Assembly: GCF_016862515.1 (NCBI RefSeq)
Contig: NZ_BONC01000010.1
Span: 62,001-126,000, forward strand
DNA: 64,000 nt
Origin: Asanoa iriomotensis
GTDB taxonomy: Bacteria > Actinomycetota > Actinomycetes > Mycobacteriales > Micromonosporaceae
Reading direction: 5' to 3'
The notes under the pieces were generated by a model. That model ran no database searches and was not told the origin of the DNA. It saw nothing but the letters and a program-made list of their open reading frames with translations. Made by a program: the position numbers and the translations under genes. Below are positions 41,248-49,297 of this stretch, piece by piece (positions within the stretch are counted from its first letter, which is position 1; the number at the start of each line of letters is the position of its first letter).

Positions 41248-42170
41248 CCACCCTCGCTCCGCCCGTCCAGCGGAGGAGCAGCGAACAGACCTCCGCGGGC
41301 GGGCGGAGCGGGCCCGTCGCGTGGCTGGCCCTCCCGGCGTTCCTGATGTTCGCCGCGTTCGGGATCATCCCGCTGATCGGCGTGCTGGTGCTCAGCTTCA
41401 CGCAGTGGGACGGCATCGGCGACATCCACCCGGCGGGCTTCGACAGCTGGACCACGGTCCTCAAGGATCCCGGTCTGGTGCACGCGCTCTGGGTCACCTT
41501 CCTGATCATGGCGCTGTCCTGGGCCTTCCAGACCCCGCTCAGCCTGCTGATCGGCGTCTACCTGGCGACGCAGAACCGCTACCGCGAGATCCTCGCGGTC
41601 ATCTACTTCGTGCCGCTGCTGCTCAGCTCCGCGGCCCTGGCGATCACCTACAAGGCGCTGCTCGACCCCAACTTCGGGCTGGGCGCCGGGCTCGGCATCC
41701 CGTTGCTGCAACAGGACTGGCTCGGCCGCGACAACCTCGCCCTCGGCGTGCTGGTGTTCGTGGTCTCGTGGCAGTTCATCCCGTTCCACTCCCTGATCTA
41801 CCAGAGCGGCGTGCGGCAGATCCCGACCGCGATGTACGAGGCGTCCGAGATCGACGGTGCCGGCCGGGTGCGGCAGTTCTTCAGCATCACGCTGCCCCAG
41901 CTCAAGTACACGATCATCACGTCGTCGACGCTGATGGTGGTCGGCTCGCTGACGTTCTTCGACCTGATCTTCGTGCTCACCGCCGGCGGGCCCGGTGACG
42001 CCACCCGCGCGCTCGCTCTCGACATGTACAAGCGCGGTTTCCAGGCCAACCTGATGGGCCCGGCGAGCGTGATCGCGGTGATCCTCGTGCTGGTCGGCCT
42101 CGGGCTCGCGCTGCTGCTGCGCCGCCTGGGCGGGCGGGACGCGACCGAGAGCCAGATGGAAGGCGTGTGA
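41244..42170 (+). CDS. Sugar ABC transporter permease (MalF-like)
   Basis: A 308-residue permease with six helices, the first being 'ALPAFLMFAAFGIIPLIGVL'. The EAA loop is 'AMYEASEIDGAGRVRQFFSI', near residue 195. ATG 41244 overlaps the SBP stop. The next permease starts two bases after its stop. No ATPase gene accompanies them, so a shared MsiK-like ATPase elsewhere is expected. Confidence 0.92.
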   Translation: MTTLAPPVQRRSSEQTSAGGRSGPVAWLALPAFLMFAAFGIIPLIGVLVLSFTQWDGIGDIHPAGFDSWTTVLKDPGLVHALWVTFLIMALSWAFQTPLSLLIGVYLATQNRYREILAVIYFVPLLLSSAALAITYKALLDPNFGLGAGLGIPLLQQDWLGRDNLALGVLVFVVSWQFIPFHSLIYQSGVRQIPTAMYEASEIDGAGRVRQFFSITLPQLKYTIITSSTLMVVGSLTFFDLIFVLTAGGPGDATRALALDMYKRGFQANLMGPASVIAVILVLVGLGLALLLRRLGGRDATESQMEGV

Positions 42171-42171
42171 C

Positions 42172-43074
42172 GTGGCGACGACCCTGACGACGACGGCGCC
42201 CGACCGGACGACCGAACCACGCGCGCCGCACCGGCCCGTCCTGCGCGGCCGCCGCCGGCGGGTCAACCTGCCGGCCGGCGTGGCGGGCCTGATCTGGCTG
42301 GCGATCGTGCTGATCCCGCTCTACTGGATCCTCATCACCAGCCTCAAGACGCAGGCCAACTATTTCCTCAGCAACCCGTTCACGCCGCCGACCGATCCGA
42401 CCCTCGACAACTACCGCATGGTGATCGAGGCCGACTTCGTCCGGTACTTCGTCAACAGCGTGATCGTGACGGCGGGCGCGGTCATCCCGGCCGTGGCGAT
42501 CTCGTTCATGGCCGCGTACGCGATCGTCCGGGCCGGCAACCGCAGCCGGTTCCTGCGCGCGGTCAACTCGGTGTTCCTGATGGGCCTGGCGATCCCGCTG
42601 CAGGCCGTGATCATCCCGGTCTACCTGATCATCATCCGGCTCAAGATGTATGACACCCTGATGGCGATCATCCTGCCCTCGATCGCCTTCGCCATCCCGC
42701 TGTCCGTGCTGGTGCTCTCCAACTTCATCCGCGACGTGCCGCGCGAGCTGTTCGAGTCGATGCGGATGGACGGCGCCAGCGAGTGGGGCACGCTCCGGCA
42801 CCTGGCATTCCCGCTCGTGCGGCCCGCGCTGATGACCGTGACGATCTACAACGGACTGTCCATCTGGAACGGCTTCCTGCTGCCGCTGATCCTGACCCAA
42901 AGCCCCACTCAGCGCACGCTGCCGCTGGCGCTGTGGACCTTCCAGGGGCAGTACAGCATCAACGTGCCCGCGGTGCTCGCGTCCGTGGTGCTGACCACCC
43001 TGCCGATCCTCGCGCTCTACGTGGTCGGCCGGCGGCAGCTGGTCAGCGGCCTGACGGCCGGCTTCAGTAAGTAG
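42172..43074 (+). CDS. Sugar ABC transporter permease (MalG-like)
   Basis: A 300-residue permease. A Thr/Arg-rich N-terminus of about 35 residues precedes 'GLIWLAIVLIPLYWILITSL'. The EAA loop is 'ELFESMRMDGASEWGTLRHL', and the C-terminus 'GRRQLVSGLTAGFSK' is typical of MalG. It is the last gene of the importer operon before the second 166-bp repeat element, which separates it from the transketolase gene. Confidence 0.92.
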   Translation: MATTLTTTAPDRTTEPRAPHRPVLRGRRRRVNLPAGVAGLIWLAIVLIPLYWILITSLKTQANYFLSNPFTPPTDPTLDNYRMVIEADFVRYFVNSVIVTAGAVIPAVAISFMAAYAIVRAGNRSRFLRAVNSVFLMGLAIPLQAVIIPVYLIIIRLKMYDTLMAIILPSIAFAIPLSVLVLSNFIRDVPRELFESMRMDGASEWGTLRHLAFPLVRPALMTVTIYNGLSIWNGFLLPLILTQSPTQRTLPLALWTFQGQYSINVPAVLASVVLTTLPILALYVVGRRQLVSGLTAGFSK

Positions 43075-43114
43075 GTTCAACGTCCCCGCGCGGGGTATGC
43101 GGCCCGGAAGGGAC

Positions 43115-43280
43115 TAGGGCCTGTCCTGCCGATCAACGCGGCCTGCGACGGGCCCAGCCGCCGCCTGGCGGCGTCCCGGGATCACCCAGATACAACACCG
43201 GTATCCGGGCAATCCCGGGCCACCACCAGACAACGCCTGGACTCCGTCTCGGCTCGCGTTGATCGGCAGGACAGGCCCTA
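43115..43280. repeat. MITE-like inverted-repeat element, copy 2 (intergenic)
   Basis: The 166-bp element has perfect 26-bp terminal inverted repeats: left begins TAGGGCCTGTCCTGCC (43115-43140), right is its complement (43255-43280). It has the same internal GCCGCC/GGCGGC hairpin and a CCGGG-CAAT-CCCGG hairpin (43206-43219). The outer arm bases differ from copy 1 yet remain paired. It lies between the importer operon and transketolase and probably would be co-transcribed or act as an attenuator. The 229-bp intergenic interval holds nothing else but the ribosome-binding site of the next gene. Confidence 0.92.
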
Positions 43281-43303
43281 AACCACGCCGCGAAGGGGAC
43301 ACC

Positions 43304-45175
43304 GTGACCAGCACAGCGACCATCGCCGACCTGTCCACCGCGCGCGAGGTGGCCCGGCAGCTCCGGGTCGACTCCGTGCGGTCCAGCACGAGCGCCGGAT
43401 CCGGCCATCCCACCTCGAGCATGTCGGCCGCCGACCTGCTCGCGGTGCTGGTCACCCGGCACCTGCGCTACGACTGGGACAACCCGGGGAACGACGCCAA
43501 CGACCACCTCATCTTCTCCAAGGGCCACGCCTCACCGCTGCTGTACGCCGTGTACAAGGCGGTGGGCGTGATCTCCGACGAGGAGCTGATGACCGGCTAC
43601 CGGCGGTTCGGGCAGCGGCTGCAGGGCCATCCCACGCCGGTGCTGCCCTGGGTCGACGTGGCCACGGGCTCGCTCGGCCAGGGTCTGCCGGACGGTGTCG
43701 GCGTGGCGCTGGCCGGGCGCTACCTCGACGAGGTGCCCTACCGCGTCTGGGTGCTCTGCGGCGACAGCGAGATGGCCGAGGGATCGATGTGGGAGGCGCT
43801 GGACAAGGCCGCCTACTACCGGCTCTCGAACCTGGTCGCGATCGTCGACGTCAACCGGCTCGGCCAGAGCGGGCCGACGGAACTGCAATGGGACCTCGAC
43901 GCGTACGCCCGGCGGGCCGAGTCGTTCGGCGCCCGCGTGCTGATCGTCGACGGGCACGACGTGGACGCGATCGACGAGGCGTACACCTCGGCCACAAACC
44001 GCACCGACGACCGCCCGACGGTGATCCTCGCCCGCACGCTCAAGGGCCGCGGCTTCAGCGAGGTCGAGAACCTGGAGGGCTGGCACGGCAAGCCGCTGCC
44101 GGCGGAGATGGCGCAGCGGGCGATCCGGGAGCTGGGCGGCGAGAGCGACCTGGTGGTGCGCGGTCCGCAACCGCCGGACGAGCAGCCGGCGACCCGGCCG
44201 GCGCCGCGGGAGATGCCGGATCTGCCGCGCTGGGAGGTCGGTGAGAAGGTCGCGACGCGGCGGGCGTACGGCGACGCGCTGACCGCGCTCGGCGGCGGCC
44301 ACCCGCGGATCGTGGCGCTCGACGGCGAGGTCGGCAACTCCACCTACTCGGAGGAGTTCGCGAAGGCGTTCGGCGACCGGTTCTTCGAGATGTACATCGC
44401 CGAGCAGCAGATGATCGCGGCCGCGGTCGGGCTGTCCGTGCGGCACTACGTCCCGTTCGCCTCCACGTTCGCGGCGTTCCTGTCGCGGGCGTACGACTTC
44501 ATCCGGATGGCGTCCATCTCGCGCGCGAACATCCGGCTGGTCGGCTCGCACGCCGGCGTCGAGATCGGCGCGGACGGGCCGTCCCAGATGGCGCTGGAGG
44601 ACCTGGCAATGCTGCGGGCCGTGCAGGGCTCGACGGTGCTCTACCCCAGCGACGCGGTCAGCACGGCCGCGCTGGTGCGGGCCATGGTCGGGCTGGACGG
44701 CGTGAGCTACCTGCGCACGACCCGCGGCGCGTACCCGGTGCTCTACGACCAGGGCGAGGACTTCCCGATCGGCGGGTCCAAGGTGCTGCGGTCGAGCCCC
44801 GACGACGCGGTGACGCTGGTCGGTGCCGGCGTGACCCTGCACCAGTGCCTGGCGGCGGCCGACCAGCTCGCGGCCGACGGCATCCGGGCGCGGGTGATCG
44901 ACCTGTACTCGGTCAAGCCGATCGACACCGCGACCCTGCGCGACGCCGTGGCCGCCACCGACGGGCGGATCGTCGTCGTCGAGGACCATCACCCGGAGGG
45001 CGGGCTCGGCTCGGCGGTCGCCGACGCGCTGCTGGCCGCCGGCGCGCCGACGCTGCGCTTCACCCACCTCGCGGTGCGCGAGCTGCCCGGCTCCGGCTCG
45101 ACGGCCGAGCAGCTCGGTGCCGAGGGCATCGACGCCGACACCATCGCCGGCGCCGCCCGCGCGCTGACTAGTTGA
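43304..45175 (+). CDS. Transketolase (one-piece, thiamine-dependent)
   Basis: A 623-residue enzyme. The N-terminal TPP domain has 'SAGSGHPTSSMSAADLLAVL', 'FSKGHASPLLYAVYKA' and 'GDSEMAEGSMWEALDKAAYYRLSNLVAIVDVN' (the GDG-like motif). The pyrimidine domain has 'DGEVGNSTYSEEFAK', 'EMYIAEQQMIAAAVGLS' with the catalytic Glu, and 'YVPFASTFAAFLSRAYDFIRM'. The C-terminal domain has 'VIDLYSVKPIDTATLRDAV'. It resembles mammalian-type TKTL more than the classical 660-700-residue bacterial enzyme. GTG 43304 follows GAAGGGG. Its place after a beta-glycoside importer suggests pentose-phosphate flow from xylose units. It converges on the zinc-finger gene with an 8-base overlap. Confidence 0.9.
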   Translation: MTSTATIADLSTAREVARQLRVDSVRSSTSAGSGHPTSSMSAADLLAVLVTRHLRYDWDNPGNDANDHLIFSKGHASPLLYAVYKAVGVISDEELMTGYRRFGQRLQGHPTPVLPWVDVATGSLGQGLPDGVGVALAGRYLDEVPYRVWVLCGDSEMAEGSMWEALDKAAYYRLSNLVAIVDVNRLGQSGPTELQWDLDAYARRAESFGARVLIVDGHDVDAIDEAYTSATNRTDDRPTVILARTLKGRGFSEVENLEGWHGKPLPAEMAQRAIRELGGESDLVVRGPQPPDEQPATRPAPREMPDLPRWEVGEKVATRRAYGDALTALGGGHPRIVALDGEVGNSTYSEEFAKAFGDRFFEMYIAEQQMIAAAVGLSVRHYVPFASTFAAFLSRAYDFIRMASISRANIRLVGSHAGVEIGADGPSQMALEDLAMLRAVQGSTVLYPSDAVSTAALVRAMVGLDGVSYLRTTRGAYPVLYDQGEDFPIGGSKVLRSSPDDAVTLVGAGVTLHQCLAAADQLAADGIRARVIDLYSVKPIDTATLRDAVAATDGRIVVVEDHHPEGGLGSAVADALLAAGAPTLRFTHLAVRELPGSGSTAEQLGAEGIDADTIAGAARALTS

Positions 45176-45512
45176 GCTTGAGCTGCCAGTCGGCGGGCAC
45201 CCGGTCGGCCGGGCCAGGCACGGACTGGTCGGCCGGGTGGCTCTGCGGGTCCGCGAGCGGCGGGCCTTCGAGGAAGTCGCCGGTCGTGTAGTCGTAGTAC
45301 CAGTCCTCGCCGGGCTCGTACGAGCGGATGATCTTGTGTGTGCTCGTGGTCGCGTGCTTGGTGGCGTGCTGCGACGGCGAGTTGTCGCAGCAGCCGATGT
45401 GCCCGCAGGTGGCGCACCGCCGCAGGTGCAGCCACCAGCCGCCGCTCTCTTCGCAGTCCGCGCATCCGGTGCCGGACGGGGGCACCTCGGGTCGTACCAG
45501 TTGTTCGGTCAC
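45168..45512 (-). CDS. UBP-type zinc-finger protein
   Basis: A 114-residue protein with the ZnF-UBP Cys/His pattern: 'GCADCEESGGWWLHLRRCATCGHIGCCD', then 'SQHATKHATTSTHKII'. A C-terminal Pro-rich tail ends 'DWQLKLN'. In eukaryotes this fold binds ubiquitin C-termini; the bacterial form is common in actinobacteria and its partner is unknown. GTG 45512 is preceded by AGGAGGAGGAACC. It overlaps transketolase by eight bases at its 3' end. Confidence 0.85.
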   Translation of the reverse strand: MTEQLVRPEVPPSGTGCADCEESGGWWLHLRRCATCGHIGCCDNSPSQHATKHATTSTHKIIRSYEPGEDWYYDYTTGDFLEGPPLADPQSHPADQSVPGPADRVPADWQLKLN

Positions 45513-45596
45513 GGTTCCTCCTCCTGGTTTTCGCCTTGTACCCCCGCCGGGCCCGGTCTCACGTGATCATTCGAGCACCCCACGTAAGATCGCCAG

Positions 45597-46211
45597 GTGA
45601 GTGGCCTGCTCAACAGCCTGCTCGACCAGCGGGCGATCCTCGTCTACGTGATCGTCGGCCTGGTCGTGTTCGCCGAGGACGCCCTCTTCTTCGGCTTCAT
45701 CCTGCCTGGCGAGACCGCCGCCGTCCTCGGCGGCGTCGCGGCGAGTCTCGGGCACGTCAGCGTGGTCTGGATGAGCGTGATCGTGGTGGCGGCGGCGATC
45801 ATCGGCGACACGGTGGGCTACGAGATCGGCTCGCGCTGGGGCTACCGCCTGCTGAGCGTGAAGGTGCTCCAGAAACGTGAGAAACAGGTGGAGTCGGCCC
45901 GGTCGTTGATCGCCAGACGGGGCGGGCCGGCGGTGTTCCTGGGACGGTTCATCGCGTTCCTGCGCGCGTTCGTGCCGTTCCTGGCCGGCGCTTCGCACAT
46001 GCACTACCGCCGGTTCCTGGCCTGGAACGCGCTCGGCGGCCTGGTCTGGGGCGTGGGCTCGGTGCTGCTCGGCTTCCTCGCGGGCCACTCGTACCAGATG
46101 ATCGAGGCCGCGGTCGGCAAGTGGGCCGCGATCGGGATCGGCGCGGCCGTGGTGGCCGCGCTGCTGGCCTGGGCGATCTACCGCCGGGTGCGCGAGCGCC
46201 GCGCGCACTAG
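45597..46211 (+). CDS. DedA-family membrane protein
   Basis: A 204-residue DedA (SNARE-associated, PF09335) protein. 'FAEDALFFGFILPGETAAVLGG' holds the acidic E/D and 'PGE' motif, and 'GDTVGYEIGSRWGYRLL' and 'FLGRFIAFLRAFVPFLAGASHM' hold the conserved Gly-Arg motif (G-x-R-F-x-P-type). About five membrane segments and a basic tail are visible. Members are thought to be lipid scramblases or transporters needed for membrane homeostasis. Its stop shares a CTAG with the convergent TetR gene. Confidence 0.9.
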   Translation: MSGLLNSLLDQRAILVYVIVGLVVFAEDALFFGFILPGETAAVLGGVAASLGHVSVVWMSVIVVAAAIIGDTVGYEIGSRWGYRLLSVKVLQKREKQVESARSLIARRGGPAVFLGRFIAFLRAFVPFLAGASHMHYRRFLAWNALGGLVWGVGSVLLGFLAGHSYQMIEAAVGKWAAIGIGAAVVAALLAWAIYRRVRERRAH

Positions 46212-46744
46212 GGTCGCGCGGCCAGCTTGATGGCGGCGGTCAGGTCCGCGGCCGTGAGGGCGCCGTCGGGGTCGATCAGCCACTGGATGGCCAGGCCGGC
46301 CAGCAGAGCCTGGGCCAGACCGCCGAGCAACCGAGCCTCCTCGCCCTCGCCGGCGCCGAACAGCCCGGCCAGCTCGGTGCGGCCCGTGCGCTGGCCGGCG
46401 ACCAGGAAGTCGTGGATCTCCGGCAGCCGGTCGACCTGGCCGGCGAGCTCGAACTGGGTGGTCCAGAGCGGGCGCTGCGTGCGCACCGACTCGATCACCG
46501 CCGCCCAGACCGCCTCGGCCGAGCCGTCGGTGGTCTGCAGCGCCGTGGCCAGCTCGCCGCCCCACTCGGCCAGTGCCTCCATCAGCGCCTGGTTGAGCAG
46601 CTCGCGGGTCGAGCCGAAGTGGTAGCCGATCGCGGCGAGGCTGACCCCGGCCGCCGTGGCGATGTCGCGGGCGGTGGTGCGGGTGTAGCCGATGTCGCGC
46701 AGGCACTGCTTGGCACCCGCGATCAGGCTCTCCCGGTTTCCCAT
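46208..46744 (-). CDS. TetR-family transcriptional regulator
   Basis: A 178-residue regulator. HTH 'IAGAKQCLRDIGYTRTTARD', 'IATAAGVSLAAIGYHFGS' and 'TRELLNQALME'. A C-terminal dimer domain includes 'AIQWLIDPDGALTAADL', as in many TetR_C_6-like members. ATG 46744 starts the canonical N-terminus. It is divergent from an HxlR gene across a 79-bp symmetric region, so mutual control is likely. Confidence 0.88.
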   Translation of the reverse strand: MGNRESLIAGAKQCLRDIGYTRTTARDIATAAGVSLAAIGYHFGSTRELLNQALMEALAEWGGELATALQTTDGSAEAVWAAVIESVRTQRPLWTTQFELAGQVDRLPEIHDFLVAGQRTGRTELAGLFGAGEGEEARLLGGLAQALLAGLAIQWLIDPDGALTAADLTAAIKLAARP

Positions 46745-46754
46745 CCGGCGATTG

Positions 46755-46791
46755 TACAAGTGTCCAAGAACGGCTTGGTGTACGACTTGTA
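46755..46791. promoter_or_regulatory. Nested inverted repeats between TetR and HxlR genes
   Basis: Outer arms TACAAGT (46755-46761) and ACTTGTA (46785-46791) enclose inner arms CCAAG (46764-46768) and CTTGG (46774-46778) around AACGG. TTGTACAA at 46753 is also self-palindromic. Both flanking genes encode dimeric repressors, so the site may serve either one. Confidence 0.6.
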
Positions 46792-46823
46792 ACCGGCGCC
46801 CGACCTCTGTGACGATGGAGGGC

Positions 46824-47171
46824 ATGACCGAGGAGTGCACCGCTCGCGAGGTGCTCGACCGGGTCGGCGGCAAGTGGAGCATCGCGATCATCGTGGCCGC
46901 GGCCCAGGGCCCGGTGCGGTTCACCGAGCTGGAGCGGTCGATCGACGGGATCAGCCGGCGGATGCTCGCCCTCACCCTGCGCAATCTCGAACGCGACGGC
47001 CTGCTGACCCGCACGGTCTACCCGACCGTCCCGCCCAAGGTCGAGTACGTCGCGACCGACCTGGCCCGGGAGATCTACGACGCGCTGGTCACGCTGACCA
47101 CCTGGGCCGAGCGGCACCGCGCGGAGATCGCCGCCGCGCGGGCCGCGTACGACCGGCGGGCGGCGTCCTGA
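46824..47171 (+). CDS. HxlR-family transcriptional regulator
   Basis: A 115-residue winged-helix protein. '[20 protein letters not shown]' is the HxlR signature with its single N-terminal Cys, the redox or aldehyde sensor in several members. '[20 protein letters not shown]' and '[25 protein letters not shown]' follow. ATG 46824 is used; an in-frame ATG at 46815 is possible, since the GGAGG falls between them. It is followed one base later by the pentapeptide gene, so both share a transcript. Confidence 0.88.
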   Translation: MTEECTAREVLDRVGGKWSIAIIVAAAQGPVRFTELERSIDGISRRMLALTLRNLERDGLLTRTVYPTVPPKVEYVATDLAREIYDALVTLTTWAERHRAEIAAARAAYDRRAAS

Positions 47172-47172
47172 C

Positions 47173-47949
47173 ATGGAGCTGACCGCGGACTGCACCCGCT
47201 GCGTGGGCCTGTGCTGCGTCGTGCCCGCCTTCGCCAAGTCCGTCGACTTCGCGATCGACAAGCCCGCCGGCCAGCCCTGCCCGCACCTGGGCGGCGACTT
47301 CCGCTGCGGCATCCACAGCAAGCTGCGGGCGGAGGGCTTCCGCGGCTGCACGGTCTACGACTGCTTCGGCGCGGGCCAGCACCTCACCCAGGAGACCTTC
47401 GGCGGCCGCGTCGACCGGCCGGCGATGGTCGCCGCCTTCCCGGTGATGCGGGAGCTGCACGAGCTGCTCTTCTATCTGACCGCGGCGCTGGAGCTGAAGC
47501 TGCCGGGGTCGCAACGGGCGGCGCTGGAGACCGCCCGAGCGCAGACGGAGGCGCTGACCGGCGGCACGGCCGACGAGCTGACGAAGCTCGACGTCGCGCC
47601 GCACTGGGCGGCCGTCAACGACCTGCTGATCCGGGCGAGCGCCACCGTGCGCGGCACCGCCACCGGGCCGCACCGCGAGCGCCGGGGAGCCGATCTGGTC
47701 GGCAAGGACCTGCGCCGCACCGACCTGCGGGCGGCCAACCTGCGCGGCGCGTACCTGATCGGGGCCGACCTGCGTGGCAGCGACCTGAGCTGGGCCGACC
47801 TGATCGGCGCGGATCTGCGCGACGCCGACCTGCGCGGTGCCCGCCTGCGCACCGCGTTGTTCGTGACACAGCCCCAGGTCGAGTCGGCCCGGGGCGACCA
47901 CGGGACGGCGCTGCCGACGGGGCTGCGCCGCCCCGACCATTGGGGCTAG
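47173..47949 (+). CDS. Pentapeptide-repeat protein with Cys-rich N-terminal domain
   Basis: A 258-residue protein. Residues 1-60 hold a Cys-rich cluster ('[15 protein letters not shown]', 'PCPHLGG', 'RCGIHSKL', 'GCTVYDCFG') like the YkgJ/CxxCxxCC metal-binding family. Residues 165-225 are pentapeptide repeats of the A(D/N)Lxx type ('[19 protein letters not shown]', '[18 protein letters not shown]'), forming a right-handed quadrilateral helix of about 12 units. The combination recurs in actinobacteria and its function is unknown. It shares a transcript with the HxlR gene and ends on a CTAG shared with the HesB-like gene. Confidence 0.85.
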   Translation: MELTADCTRCVGLCCVVPAFAKSVDFAIDKPAGQPCPHLGGDFRCGIHSKLRAEGFRGCTVYDCFGAGQHLTQETFGGRVDRPAMVAAFPVMRELHELLFYLTAALELKLPGSQRAALETARAQTEALTGGTADELTKLDVAPHWAAVNDLLIRASATVRGTATGPHRERRGADLVGKDLRRTDLRAANLRGAYLIGADLRGSDLSWADLIGADLRDADLRGARLRTALFVTQPQVESARGDHGTALPTGLRRPDHWG

Positions 47950-48230
47950 CTGAGCTGCTCGCCCACTTCGAACTGGACCGCGCCGTTGGCGTCGACGGCC
48001 GCGTCCAGCGACTTGTCGTCGAGCACCCGGGCGGCTTCGCCGTCGAGGAACAGCCGGGCGCCGGACGTGTCGACGACCTGGTCGCCCTCCTGCGGCGAGG
48101 TGGCGAGGCTCATCGTGAGCGCGCCCTGTGTCGGGTCGGACGCGATGCGGACGCCGGCACCGTCCGGCAGGTTCTGCTGGCCGGTGAGGTCGCGGATCAC
48201 CGCGACCGCGTTGTCGGTCACTGCGAGCAT
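47946..48230 (-). CDS. HesB/IscA-like protein lacking the cluster cysteines
   Basis: A 94-residue protein: '[20 protein letters not shown]', '[21 protein letters not shown]' and '[20 protein letters not shown]'. The A-type carrier beta fold is evident. The three Cys that bind Fe-S in IscA/ErpA (one central, two in a C-terminal CxC) are all missing; the C-terminus is '[11 protein letters not shown]'. This resembles the degenerate HesB-like proteins widespread in actinobacteria. GGAGGG precedes ATG 48230. Confidence 0.8.
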   Translation of the reverse strand: MLAVTDNAVAVIRDLTGQQNLPDGAGVRIASDPTQGALTMSLATSPQEGDQVVDTSGARLFLDGEAARVLDDKSLDAAVDANGAVQFEVGEQLS

Positions 48231-48385
48231 GGTGAAACCCTCCAGTTTTGCGGCAGGGGAAATCGTTGAGACCGCAACTGATAGGGAAGCCGTTCCCAAA
48301 CGGCGAGCGGTTCTGCGGCCGTCCAAGAACCACGTAACCCTCCGGCGCCGGATCTCGCAACCCGAACGCGACTTAACATGAGTTC

Positions 48386-49297
48386 ATGAACCCGATGCCC
48401 GGCTCTGTATCCATCCGCGAGGTCGCACCCCGAGATGGGCTCCAGAACGAGGATCCGGTGCCGACCGCGGCCAAGATCGAGCTGCTGGACGCGCTGTCGG
48501 GCACGGGCGTACGGCGGATCGAGGCGGTCTCGTTCGTGCACCCGAAGGCGATTCCCCAGATGGCGGACGCCGACGCGGTGTGGTCGCAGGTGCGCAAGTC
48601 GCCTGCTGTGCGCTACTCGGCCCTCGTGCCCAACTCGCGGGGTGCCCAGCGCGCCCTGGCGGCCGGTTTCACCGAGGTCGAGGTCGTGGTCTCGGCGAGT
48701 GACACGCACAACAAGCGCAACGTCAACCGCTCGACCGCCGAGTCGCTCGACGACATCGCCGCGCTGATCGAGGAACTGCACGGCGCGGGCGCGAGCGCCG
48801 AGGTGATCATCGCGACCAGCTTCGGCTGCCCCTTCGAGGGCGACGTCGACCCCAAGCGGGTCGCCGACATCGTCGACCGGGTGGTGGCGGACGGTGCCGA
48901 CCGGATCGCGTTCGGCGACACGACCGGCATGGCCACCCCGCGCCGGGTCACCGACGTGGTCACCCTCGTGCGCGAGCGCCAGCCGGACATCCCGGTGCTG
49001 CTCCACTTCCACAACACCAGGGGCACGGCGCTCGCCAACATCCTGACCGCGCTCGACCTGGGCATCACCGAGTTCGACGCGAGCGTGGGCGGGCTGGGCG
49101 GCTGCCCCTACGCACCGGGCGCGACCGGCAACGTGGCCACCGAGGAGGTCGTGCACATGCTCGAGGACATGGGCATCGACACCGGCATCGACCTGGACGC
49201 GCTGGTCGAGGCGGCGGCGCTGGCGCAGCGGGTCGTCGGCCGTGAGCTGCCGTCGGGTGTGCTGCGGGCGGGTCCGCGCACCAGACTGGTGTCGTGA
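48386..49297 (+). CDS. mvaB: Hydroxymethylglutaryl-CoA lyase
   Basis: A 303-residue HMGL/DRE-TIM barrel enzyme. 'VAPRDGLQNEDPVPTAAKIEL' holds the RDGLQNE metal/substrate motif, 'GFTEVEVVVSASDTHNKRNVNR' is typical, 'HFHNTRGTALANI' supplies His ligands, and 'GLGGCPYAPGATGNVATEE' carries the catalytic Cys loop. It splits HMG-CoA (or a related 3-hydroxy-3-methyl acyl-CoA) to acetoacetate and acetyl-CoA in leucine catabolism. The usual isovaleryl-CoA and methylcrotonyl-CoA carboxylase genes are not nearby. The start has only a weak ribosome site. Its TGA overlaps the GTG of an AraC-type gene. Confidence 0.92.
   Translation: MNPMPGSVSIREVAPRDGLQNEDPVPTAAKIELLDALSGTGVRRIEAVSFVHPKAIPQMADADAVWSQVRKSPAVRYSALVPNSRGAQRALAAGFTEVEVVVSASDTHNKRNVNRSTAESLDDIAALIEELHGAGASAEVIIATSFGCPFEGDVDPKRVADIVDRVVADGADRIAFGDTTGMATPRRVTDVVTLVRERQPDIPVLLHFHNTRGTALANILTALDLGITEFDASVGGLGGCPYAPGATGNVATEEVVHMLEDMGIDTGIDLDALVEAAALAQRVVGRELPSGVLRAGPRTRLVS

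Noticed and set aside
43115-43280. TA target-site duplication of the IS630/mariner type
   Set aside because: Copy 2 is flanked by TA on both sides, but copy 1 has AA and TT, so the bases belong to the inverted repeat and are not a duplication.
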